This document shows positions 26,305 to 37,024 of a stretch of 64,000 bases of DNA, piece by piece; the first letter of the stretch is position 1; the number at the start of each line of letters is the position of its first letter. A program made the translations under genes and the position numbers. Location of the stretch: the NCBI GenBank assembly GCA_003550325.1, contig QKWP01000251.1, positions 62,001 through 126,000 on the forward strand, written 5' to 3'. The notes under the pieces were generated by a model. It did not search any database, had not been told where the DNA came from, and worked only from the letters and a program-made list of their open reading frames with translations. The stretch is from Gigaspora rosea (taxonomy: Eukaryota > Glomeromycota > Glomeromycetes > Diversisporales > Gigasporaceae).

Positions 26305-28449
26305 TTATAAATCATCAAGAATTTCATATTGTTCTAATCTGTTTGATATTTCTCGTACATCGATAGGTTTACTGATATACATATTATTTGGATGCTTTGG
26401 CAATTCAATTACAGGTTTAATTTTATCAGCTTCTAAAAATTGTTTTTTAATTTCATTTTCATCATCAAAGATTCCTATTTCTTCAATCCATGCAGTAATA
26501 ATAGCATTAACATATCTAATATTAGGTCGTTTTCTCGGGTCTAAATCCATGCATCGTTTTGCTAATTTAATATAACATTCAGGAGTACCGGATGTAAATT
26601 TTGGTTGCAATCCATGGCAAATTTTTAGCGCAAGCTTATAATCAAAATTATAGCCATCAAAAGCCTTACTTCCTGTTGATATTTCTGTCATAATAATACC
26701 TAAAGCATAAATATCAACTGCTTGAGTATATGTTTTTTTTTGTAAAATCTCTGGTGCCATGTAAGGTAAAACTCCGATCACTTCATTGTTTGCATTGGAG
26801 AGTCTTAAATCTGTAATATAAGCATTATTCAATTCGTCTTGCAAAATGTTTCCACTATGAAGATCTCGATGTTCTATTCCTTGCGAATGAATTGCTTCGA
26901 GATCTGATGTTATGCAACTTAATAAATTTAATTTTTCCCACCATTTCATTTGCGATACTTCATGAAGATTGTTACGTAAAGATCCTTTTTCTGCATATTT
27001 CAAAATAATCATGTAGTTTCCTAAATTATCTTTCGATAGTCCGTAGCATTTCAAGAACGATGGATTTTTATATCCGATCTCGCAAAATGCTTTTAACTTT
27101 AAAATATATATATATATATTAGTCATAAAGTTAAGTTCTAAACAAAATTCATTACATTTACCTCGTCAAAAAAATCTTGATCATGAATTTTTTTAATTGC
27201 GAATGAATATTTAGTATAATATGTATTATAATCAATTACACATTTAGCATGATAAACAGTTGCAAATCCTCCCTTCCCAATTTCTTTAATATCTTCAAAT
27301 TTGTTATACGGAATCCATAACAATTGATACCTTTCGTCGTTCAATATTTTTTTTACGTTTTCATCAATATTATAATATGTAAATTTCTCTATTTCTATTT
27401 ATTATTATAGTATTAAATCAATAAATATAAAGTTTTAGCAATAAAAATTTGTCAAAATACAGAAAAAAATAGTACCTTGAAATTTGCTTTTCTCCCTGTT
27501 AATTATTTATATAAATAATTAATATTCTAATCAAAAAAAATTTTTGTTAAAAAAAGAGAACTTACATTCGAAACCAATACTCGGCTTCTTTTAAATCCTT
27601 TTTTGTTCCAATACCATTACGATAACAATATCCAACATTTTTTATTCCATCAACATCATCCAGGTTAGCAGATTTCAAATACAATTCGAAAGCTTTTTTT
27701 AAATCCTTTTTAACACCAGTTCCATTCTGATAGCATTCTCCGAGATTAAAAATTGAAGTTATGTCACCCATTTCGTAAGCTTTTTGATAATAAGAAAATG
27801 CCATGTTTTCGTCTTTTTCAACCCCTTCTCCATATCGATAACGTTCTCCAACATTATTCATTCCACCACTATCCCCCATGTCAGCAGATTTCTTAAAATA
27901 AATGAATGCTTTAGAATAATCTTTTTCAACTCCTAACCCTTTACAATAACAGTTACCAACGGCAAGTATAGCATTGACATTTCCCATTTCTGCAGATTTT
28001 TGAAAATAAATGAATGCCTTATTTTTATCTTTTTCAACTCCTCTTCCATAATAATAACACTGCCCAACTTGAAATATTCCATTAATACTACCCATTTCTG
28101 CAGATTTTTGATAATAAATGAATGCCTTATTTTCATTCTTTTCAACTCCAATTCCATTTCGGTAACAATATCCAACATTATATGTTCCTTTTGCATTACC
28201 CATCTCTGCACATCTTTGATTACATATAAAATACTGAAATTCATTCTTTTCAACTCCTCTTCCATAATAATAGCATTGCCCAACTTGAAATATTCCTTTA
28301 ACATTACACAGTTCCGCAGATTTTTGGTAATAAATAAATGCCTTGTGTTCATCCTTTTCAACTTCTATTCCATGTTGATACTTGTATCCAAGGGTATAAA
28401 GGTCTAAACCAGTTGATTTTTTATGAAACAATTTATTATAAATATTCAT
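26305..28449 (-). CDS. Sel1-repeat/TKL-kinase fusion, copy D (intact)
   Basis: Four exons (27566-28449, 27476-27495, 27162-27394, 26305-27096) give an open 642-residue protein with introns of 70, 81 and 65 nt. Eight Sel1 repeats fill residues ~15-295, one more than A2. A linker of about 40 residues precedes a kinase domain with GKGGFATV, FAIKK, HRDLHSGNIL and YMAPEIL. The C-terminal tail ends EQYEILDDL*. The DFG-equivalent reads DLR, not DLG as in A2 and B, so the Gly after the metal-binding Asp is replaced by Arg. This may weaken catalysis or make it a pseudokinase; the HRD Asp and the DLR Asp are kept. It is the only full-length copy in the window and the best candidate for a working gene. 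Confidence 0.9.
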
Positions 28450-31166
28450 TTTTTTTTAAATGTGAGAAAAGAAATAAAAATCTGAATTCACTATTTAGTT
28501 AATTTAAATGCAAACGTATTATGTTTTACAGAGTTTTTCGACATTATACAACTTTTATAGGTAACGACCTAAAATTTTAATTCGAGGTATCACTTAAAGT
28601 TCAGATGATGTTACGTTACTCAACTTTTTTTTTTTTTTTTGTCACTTTATGATCATAATTGCATAAGAACTTAAATATTATTGATTGTAGGTCAAGAATT
28701 GAGTTTATAAAATGGAATTTGCTTGATGTAAGACCTATTTAGAAATGATAATTGAAATCAAATTTTCCTGCGAGGCAGTGTAAATTACATTTTACTTCCC
28801 GATTTTGTAAATAATCTAAGTGCGTGAGATAAAATTTAGGGTTAGGACCTTAACATTAGAGTCTATAGGGTTAGAATGGTGCTTATTATATGTAAAATTT
28901 CATTCCGTCATTTTTAATTAGTGCACCAAGATCTATTTAAACATTATTTTTGCATATTTTCGCTTTTTTCTTTTACGCGTGTTTGGATTCTTGGTCGGGC
29001 TGATCCGGAATAGTAAAATTTGTGCTCTTCAATTGGCTATTTCCAGGAGTTTGTATTACCTGCGCAAATAAGTAGATGCGTGTTAATTAAGGGGTAATTA
29101 GCGCTTTGTATAGCTATCTTTACCGTATTTGATTATGCTACGTAATTGCCTTTATGTGGTGTTTGCTATACAAGGAACCTAATTTTATAATTTGTGTCGC
29201 TATTTTGCAGGAGTCGACAGTGAAAACTTGATGTATATCACTTAGAGTGCGGATGTGAATTTTACGTTACTCGATTTTTTTCTTTTTTGTCACTTTGTGA
29301 TCATTTAATTGCATAAGAACTTAAATTTTTATTGATTATGGATCAAGAATTGAGTTTACAAAATGGAATTTGCTTGATGTAAAAGCTGCTTGGAAATGAT
29401 AATTAAAATCAAATTATCATGCAAAATAGTGTAAAAATATGTTATACTGTAATTTAACATTTTTTTACGAAAATTTTATCGTCCAATTTCCGCAGTCTTA
29501 TTTTACATAAAAGATTTATAAACCAATAATATGCAAGATTTGGAGTGGCAATTGAGATTAAAATTGATATTCCTTATGAGTTGCTTATTCAGTTTTATAT
29601 AAATTGAAAACCATTTTAATGTTACGACTTTAAATTTTTCCTTTACCAAATTTTTTTAAGATTAACAGCTTGTGCCTAGCATATGGAACGCAATTATGGT
29701 TCAAACTTTTGCTCTAAACTTTTTTGAGTTCTAACATAAAAATTCTCGCCTTTCAATTTTTATATAATTAGAGATTAAGCTTATATTATTAATTTAAATT
29801 TTTTGAAAAAAATCATTACATTTTTTTTATTATTAAAAAAATAAAGTTAAGTATACATTATTGGGCAAAAATTTTAGAATAACGGTAAATTTGTTCAACC
29901 AGGCAAATGAACACGTGCCGCAAAGCGGCACGTGTCAGCCAATCATTTGCCCGGTTGAGCCAATTTACCGTTATTCAAAAATTTTTGCCCAATAATGGTG
30001 TTATCCTACAATTTATGATCATAATTGGTAGGGAGTTGTCGACTGAGTTTTAATTCAAATAAACTTGATTATTTCGTAACACATGAAAAAAATAACGGAA
30101 AGAAATACATTCATGTTCATAAGAGTTTGTCGGATAACAAAACTTATCCTTTTCTAGAAACTCTAATTAATTGATTTGTCATAAGAATTTAATAATAATC
30201 TGTGACAACAATAAGAAATTTTTTCGGTCAGTGTTTACATGGTACCTGCAAATAACGTTACATTTCACAAAAAATTGAATAACTTGGTCAAATCGTTTTT
30301 TTCAATCAAGTTGTGGTAAACCAAGTTATCAGTAATATGATTAAATCTTCCAGATTGTGGCTTTAGTTAGTTTTATCACATGTGCTAAAATTTTTTTTTT
30401 CAGGGCCTAACGTTAAACAATTTTCCGAATCGGATAATATTTCTTCGAACATTATAAATGTACACAAGCGCAATTAGTGCCAATATAAATCGCTGCAAAT
30501 GTAAAAAGGCAATTGCCTTGTGGAAGTAGTCATCATCTCAATAATCACGATTGTAATAATAAGAAAATTAAACTTATAGTCCAATCAATATTAAATACAA
30601 GAAATTAAATATAAATAAGAAAGCCATCTAAGTTAAACCTTTTTATATAATTTTATTAATTTCTTTACTTCTACTTTGTCCATAATTGATTACATATTTA
30701 TATTACTTCATAAATCTAAAAATTAAATTTCACTTTTTGAAATCACAATCAGAATCTGATAAATATTAATTGAATTTATATTATTTGATAACTTTAAATT
30801 AAGGAAATAATTTATATTTATTATTTAATTGACATGAATAAAATTATACATATTTAATATTTACAAATTTGAATAATTCATTTTAAACACTTAGATTATT
30901 AAAGTGATTTTTATAATAATGTTCTTATTATCATAATATTTGTGTTCTCTGTAAATTTATATGAACATATTTTAAAACTCTATGTTTCATAAAGAGCATT
31001 TAATTCGAATTTGTTTTCAAAATTATAAATAAAACCATAATAATGCAAACTACTATATGAGCTGAAAATACATTAAATAAAACAACTTTCAGACACTTCG
31101 AAACAGTAGTAAACATTCAAATTATAGGAAGTACATCAGAAATTTATTTAAAAAGTGAATAATATC
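28450..31166. repeat. Upstream flank unit of copy D with internal duplication
   Basis: Non-coding flank as in the other units. It contains two versions of the first ~200 bases (28,580-28,790 and 29,235-29,460, both with a TTTACGTTACTC-like block and GTCACTTT). They are separated by ~430 bases of unrelated sequence. A foldback MITE sits at 29,856, and the giant transposon interrupts the unit at 31,172; it resumes at 60,012. Confidence 0.65.
29856..29997. mobile_element. 142-bp foldback MITE
   Basis: The two arms (CATTATTGGGCAAAAATTTT... and its inverse) pair over about 60 bases. The centre is a further perfect hairpin: CACGTGCCGC, loop AAA, GCGGCACGTG. It is absent from the paralogous flanks of B and C. 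No clear target duplication was seen, so the superfamily is unknown. Confidence 0.75.
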
Positions 31167-31171
31167 CTTTC
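31167..31171. other. Target-site duplication CTTTC (left) of the giant transposon
   Basis: CTTTC lies directly before the left end and again at 60007-60011 after the right end. The paralogous empty sites read CTTTCGAATTTTAAC near 10,722 and CTTTTTCGAATTTTAAC near 22,384, which confirms insertion at this point. Confidence 0.85.
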
Positions 31172-31203
31172 AGTGGAAATAACATAATTATGTTATTTCC
31201 ACT
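31172..31203. repeat. Perfect 32-bp terminal palindrome (left)
   Basis: AGTGGAAATAACATAA is followed immediately by its reverse complement. The same 32 bases form the right end (59975-60006). The terminus can therefore fold into a hairpin with no loop, or pair with the other end in either orientation. Confidence 0.95.
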
Positions 31204-31557
31204 TAATCTAGGTTATGTCTGACAACGGGATCATATGTCTGTCATCATTCGAATGACGACTAATTCGCGCTTGCGTCGTCAGAGATATATTAGTATTCGC
31301 TCTCTCATTCGAGTGACAACTGATTCGCGCTTGCGTCATCAGAGATATTAGTGATCGATGACAAATGACGATAGTGACATATATGCATCATCATTCGAGT
31401 GACGACTAGTTTACGAGTTCGTCATCATTCGAGTGACAAATGGTTTACGAATTTGTCATCATGTGTCATGACGACAAAAATGCGACACTGTCGTCAATTA
31501 ATGCTATCTAATTGCTATCGGTGTGCTATATATACGCTATCTGGTTATGCTATCGGG

Positions 31558-31809
31558 CAGTGTTGTCATCGTTACACATCCACACTATATAAAATGTCCA
31601 ACGTCCAAGATTGTCCAAAATTGTCCAAGCCTATGTCCCATGTTTAACTAATCAATAAAGTTATTTAAAAAAATATATAATTATATATTTTTTTAGGTGC
31701 TGAACTTATTGGTGAAAAAATTAAAATAGATTATCTTAAAAAAATTTCAAGTAATTTTAATTTGAAAAAATGTCCAAAATTGTCCAAAATTGTCCCATGT
31801 ACAACACTG
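31558..31809. mobile_element. hAT-type MITE inside the left TIR, 252 bp
   Basis: Ends CAGTGTTGT and ACAACACTG, flanked by the 8-bp duplication CTATCGGG (31550-31557 and 31810-31817). The right TIR has a single CTATCGGG at the matching place, so it is a true empty site. The interior repeats TGTCCAAAATTGTCC-like motifs at both sides. The 8-bp duplication and the CAGTG ends fit hAT elements. No transposase. Confidence 0.9.
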
Positions 31810-32545
31810 CTATCGGGTATGCTATCTGGTTATATTATATACACGATTTCTGGTTATGCTATATACATGCTATTTGGTTATGCTATATATATGCTATGTC
31901 TCGAAGAGACGCCCCTAAAGGGCCCGATTAATGCTACCAAATATGTATGCCAATTTTGATTGCTGGATTTTTGTCACAAGTTGTCACAAGTTGTCACTAG
32001 TAGCAAGATATATGTTTACCTACCTATCCGACTATGAGTTATATCCCATGATTGCTATCCTAGAATGTGGTTAAAATGGGTCTGCTCGCGTCCTAGAAAA
32101 AAAAATCGTCCAGGTTTCATCCTAGTAAAAAAAAGTTAACTTGGACAGATAATGTTATGAGAGAAAAAGGTTTATTTTTGTTTTAACTTGTTCTTTTATA
32201 CTTGTTCTATTTTCGTCTAAGTTGTCCAGGTAAAAAATAAAATTCTAGGAAAAATATCAAACTCTTTCCTATGGTATACACTATATATAGTATATAGCTT
32301 TGGTACATATACGATATACGCTATATATATCTATGCATATGCTCTATACACATAAATAAAAATGTAAAAGTAAAGAAATCTCGAAATTTACCTGGACAAC
32401 TTGGACAACTTGAATGGGTAGTCTAAAACTCTTTCGTTTGGCTTGAAATTGCCGAAAGGTATATTTTTTTCTGTCCTAGTTTTCGTCCTAGAAAAAAAAC
32501 TTGGACATGACCTCCAATCAGTAGGTATGTATTGCACATAAATTA

Positions 32546-32860
32546 CTAAGACTCTTTTATATCAGATGTATCTCGTGCCATATTCTCTAGCTTCTTCCGC
32601 TAATAATGATCTTGAGATCAATACTTACCAGCATGAGTTCTACATGCACCATAATCGGAACGAGTTAACTCACTACAGCCAGGTTCTTTACAAGGAACTT
32701 TTATAGGCGAATCCCAATGAACTGTACACCCCTCAGGTCGATAGCAACCCCGATTACATACCTTCCCATTTCTAAGGATATAAGGACAATGGTAAAATCC
32801 CACTGTTTTCTTTCTTGATCCCATATCTAAAGTTTTACTAATACGATTTTTAAGTAGCAT
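32546..32860 (-). pseudogene. TIR zinc-finger gene, left copy (nonsense-broken)
   Basis: Same gene as 58565-58879, reading outward to the left end. The first 80 codons are open (ATG at 32860). A TGA at 32618-32620 replaces the CGA of the right copy, and a TAG follows where the right copy has CAG. Conserved: a Cys/His-rich core with HCPY...VCN...GCYRPEGC and PCKEPGC...ACRTH. The truncated ~80-residue protein still has the whole Cys/His core, so it might retain some function. Confidence 0.8.
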
Positions 32861-32958
32861 ATATATTATATTGTTTAACACTAATTATCTAAAATAATTA
32901 ATTTTCATTTGAACTTTTCTCTAACCACTATTATAGTTTCAAAACAACATAAGTTACG
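32861..32958. promoter_or_regulatory. Bidirectional promoter region in left TIR
   Basis: This 98-bp AT-rich gap lies between divergent start codons: the zinc-finger gene (outward) and the primase-helicase gene (inward). The same 98-bp arrangement occurs in the right TIR at 58467-58564, between polymerase and zinc finger. One sequence therefore drives, at both ends, one outward and one inward gene. Promoter function is inferred from layout. Confidence 0.6.
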
Positions 32959-35900
32959 ATGAGTACCCAACCCGAACATAATACACCCATTGTACTCGCA
33001 TCATCTGATGTGCCAACTGTGGATAACCAAAATTTCGAGCCAGAGATAGAGGAAGAAAATAACAGGGTGTTCTACCACTGGGCTGCCAAAGCTGAAAGTG
33101 TGGCTGAATATAGGTATAAAATTCGTGATGACAGCGTAAGACCAAGACAATTCCTAGGGACAGATACCAAAGATGAAATAGAAACTATATTCACAGAGCA
33201 TCAGGGTCATTCACTACATGAATATATAGACAGCGATGACCCACTTCGTCCATTCATAGATTTCGATTTACCTCAAGAAAAATTTAATAAAATCGATCCA
33301 AAACCCACACGTAGAGAGGTGAAAGATATACTTGCTCGTGCTTTTAAAAAAGTGTGTCTAGAAATATATCCAAATTGGGATAAAACTACTTTGACTATTG
33401 CTGGCAGTAGTGACGAGAAAAAAATGTCACTTCATATCTCAACTTTTGGTATGAGACTTAAAAATATAATAGCTTGTGCATTATTTATTGAGCTTGTCCG
33501 CAAAAAACTCCCAGTTTGCTTACAAAGCAAAGACATTGTTGATAATATCACAAATAAAAGTTCATTCTCCTTGCGAATGCTTGGAACTCCAAAAGCGATT
33601 GAAATAAAATGTGAGAAAACTGGTAAAAAAACTTATAAACATGAACGAGTAAAAAGAGCATTATATCCCGAAAATAAAGATGTCTTTGATTTTATGCTTT
33701 GCCCACCTAATGATGAGGCGCCAGTTATAAATAGCTCTCTCTTATCTATCTCAGAACACATAGCAACAAAAATTTCTAACACATGTACTGAAACTACTGA
33801 GGATATTGAAATCGAACTCAATTTGATTTCAAAATTATTAGAAGAATTCGAAATTGGAGAATATGAACTTTTATGTTCACGTGAAAATTTTCCTGATACT
33901 TTTCCTCTTAAACGGGTAACTCCAGCATTTTGCCCATTATATTATCGAGAATATAGTTATAAAGATCCACATACAAGTGATAATGCATATATTATCCGAA
34001 ACAAGAAATTGTATAGTTTCTATTGTCATAGTGCGAATAATAATAGAGAAGCTGAATCTAGAAAACCTTCAATAAAGTTGACTATTAAAGAAAAAACTTC
34101 AGAACAAGAAGAGAGCTTTCCGGTTCCAGAAAAAATAAACTAGCCTAGAATAATGGATCCAAATGATCGTTTTGTATGGGGTGACTTAATTGACATGTGC
34201 TCATCAGAAGAAAAGTATACCCATAATAAAGTTTACGAAGCTATCCAAGCAACAATTGCATATATCGATAGAGGTAAAAAGTTTTGGATATTTAAAGTTG
34301 AAGATGAAGATAAAGATGGCAGACTTACCTTTGAATTTGTACCCAAACTAGAACTTGCAAGTTATTAGATTAATATAATTGAATTTGGAGGAGAAGCAAT
34401 AAAGTTAAGATTATTAATAGATCGAGCAGTTACCAAAGGTCTAATTCGTTATCGCAAAATCAACTTTCTTCCATACCCACCAAACGTAATTCCACCAAAA
34501 ACAAATTTCTTTAATCTTTTCCTGGGATTTACAGCTACACCAGCACCAGAAATTAATAAAGAAATTATGGATCCTATCCTTTGGCACGTAAAAAATGTAA
34601 TCTGTGACGAAAATGAAAAGCTCAACAATTACATTTGAAACTGGTGGGCATATTTAATACAAAAACCAGAAAATAAACCTCGTTCAATCTGTGTATTAAA
34701 GTCTACTCTTCAACAATGCAAAAAAAATATTATCATTGATTTTATTGGTGATAAAGTTTTAGGACCAAAGCTCTATTATGCAACATCTGATTTAGGAAAA
34801 ATTCTTGGAAAATTCAACAGTCTTATTCAAGGTAAAAAGTTAGTTGTTATGAATGAGACTAGTATGTCTAGTGGGGAATGGCATAAATTCAATGGTCATT
34901 TCAAATCCCTTATAACAGAACCAAGAGTGTCTATAGAACGTAAAGGTCTTGAACCTATTCATTTAAAAGATTACTCTGCATTTATGGTCACAAGCAATCA
35001 GGATGCTCCACTTAAAATAGATGCAGGAGATGCTCGTATAGTTTGTTTTGATGTATTTGCGCGTTGTAGAGGGAATATACCATATTTCAAATGTTTGGTT
35101 AAAATACTAGAACATCCAGATGCACCAGGGATAGTTATGTCATATCTTCTTAATCGTGATCTTTCAAATTGGGACCCACAAGATATTCCCAGTACTAAAT
35201 GAAAACAGATACAATACTGGAGCATCTTCCCAACCCCACTCGATTTATAATTGATCATATTTCGCCATGGTCCGAGAATCGAGTTGAGATACAAAGTCGT
35301 GCGATATTATATCAAGAATATTGGGCATGGTGTGAGGCTAATGGTGAGAAACTATTTAGCAATAATATATTAGGTAAAAAATTTACACAGGTTAACATTG
35401 AAAACAAACGGATGGGTAGTGAAAAGAGAGAGTGGCAGTATATCCTTGATCGATCCAAAATCGTGGCTAAATTACGAGAATCAGTAGGTGATATCGAAGA
35501 ATTTTCTAACACACCTCAACCTGATACACTCACTAACGCTCCCACAGATATCCCTGTATTCAACATACCTGAAGTTAAAACTCCCGAACCAGAAAAAAAG
35601 ATATCTGAGTTATCGACCACCGATTGCATCAAAAAAGGTAATAATGTATCACCCGCTCCATCTATTACTAATATAACCCAGGATCTCTTTGATTTGATAA
35701 TAGTTCAACCTGAATTTTCAGTTGCCTCATCATCTAAGTCTACCAATATATCTCTGTCTCTCAAAATCGAATGTGTGGAAGCTGTGGACTATAAACCTAA
35801 ATCTCCCAAGATTATTGAAACAGTGGATAATGATCCTGATTTATCAGTGAATGATGAGCCCGAATTATCCCTTGACGAACCAAAAACCAGTGACAAAGTA

Positions 35901-36266
35901 TCTCCCCAGCAGATATCATACCCCCTTGGATATATCCCTCGAGAAGAACGGGAAAAATGTCTCAGGCAGTGGGCTATAGATCATAATGAGGATCCTGATA
36001 AGTTTGTGACTATTACAGATAAAGACAAAACTGATTCAATAAATTATCTTACAAGGATAGATGTTGATGCAAATACCTGTCTCTTTAATATAGAACAAGG
36101 TAATGATTCCCACGATTTTATGGAAATGACGCATCAGGAAAGATTGATAGGAGAAGAAATTTTACGCCGTAGACTTGAAGATGCAGGCGAATGCATATGG
36201 CTTGACACTGATGAAGAATGGATAAAAAATAAAACCATACTCCAGGAAAATGGATTGCTATGGTAA
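32959..36266 (+). pseudogene. Primase - SF3 helicase (replication protein), broken reading frame
   Basis: Residues 1-394 (32959-34143) look like an archaeo-eukaryotic/UL52-type primase: FIDFDLP gives the Asp-x-Asp metal motif (residues 101 and 103), SLH at 156-158, and a C-terminal Cys/His segment (CPLYY...FYCHSA). The same frame continues, after TAG (34141), through 34153-35202 with further stops at 34366 (TAG) and 34636 (TGA). This part resembles the D5-type SF3 helicase: FLGFTA, NWWAYLIQ, MNETS Walker B region, FKSLITEPRVSIERKG, and sensor MVTSNQDAP. The Walker A segment is degraded (STLQQCKKN instead of a GxxGxGK pattern). A frameshift at 35199 leads to the last 355 codons, with an acidic Pro/Ser-rich tail. 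The first ~40 residues lie in the TIR and are shared with the polymerase leader. I infer one ancestral primase-helicase of about 1,100 residues. Confidence 0.8.
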
Positions 36267-36466
36267 GTCTGCGAAGCAGGACACTCAGTATCTATTACAA
36301 CTCAGTTTGATCATTATGATAAGGTGAGAATAAAAAGGTTTTATAGGTAGAAACATCTAATGGAGGGAGGCTTTTTTGCCTCTTCAAACTAGACAATATA
36401 AAAATTTTCAATAAAAATATTACAAAAACAATATGTTCTCATGCTCTATATATACCCATAAACAAA

Positions 36467-36667
36467 ATGAGCGATCAAGAATTAGAAACTCCAGAAAAAG
36501 TACTTAACCTATTAACTGATTGGATGATAAATTTGAATGGACCAACATTTCGTAAATTAATCCGCAATGAATATAAACATGTTAGTGATTTATCGAATTA
36601 CTCAGAAATATCTGAACATATCGATTATAGTTGTTCCAATCACACAGCCTTCTTATTTAATATATAG
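36467..36667 (+). CDS. Small hypothetical protein, 66 residues
   Basis: ATG follows CCCATAAACAAA, after a TATA-rich stretch, and the frame is open to TAG. The sequence starts MSDQELETPEKVLNLLTDW and looks like a short helical acidic peptide. I do not recognise it. A GAGGC-T6-GCCTC hairpin at about 36,367-36,382, upstream of it, may mark the end of the primase-helicase transcript. Confidence 0.45.
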   Translation: MSDQELETPEKVLNLLTDWMINLNGPTFRKLIRNEYKHVSDLSNYSEISEHIDYSCSNHTAFLFNI

Positions 36668-37024
36668 AAGCTGGCAGTAATACCACCACCCGAAATATTA
36701 CAAAACAGACCAGACATATATCACAAATATCTTATAACTGTTGAATCGTGCCAGAATTTATTTGGATAGGCATAGAAAAATGAATAATAAACCTTAATAT
36801 AACCTGGACCTCTATCTCTAGAGCTATAAAATTTTTTTGTTATATTCTATGTAATAGTAAATTTCAAATTAACATCCCAGTTACTCCATACATAGTCATA
36901 TACTCTCTTTTTCCTCCTATGCTCAGAAAAAGCATAATTAATTTCGATTTAAAAAAATATTTTTATAGTGTATATAACCTAAAAAATTGCTCATAAACTA
37001 CTTGATCTACTATAAAATCTAACA

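Larger units (their letters stand above)
31172..33092. repeat. Left terminal inverted repeat (1,921 bp including a 252-bp MITE)
   Basis: It pairs with 58334-60006 in inverse orientation, and the similarity is high along its length. Homology ends at GCCAAAGC (33085-33092), about 135 bases inside the primase gene. Without the MITE and its duplicated target the arm is 1,661 bp, close to the 1,673 bp of the right arm. It contains the palindrome, CGAATGA-rich repeats (31,240-31,460), the zinc-finger gene and the promoter of the primase gene. Confidence 0.9.

Noticed and set aside
31399..31959. Plus-strand ORFs in the left TIR (82 and 65 codons)
   Set aside because: They arise from the CGAATGA and CTATATA repeats and the MITE, and are not preserved in the right TIR.
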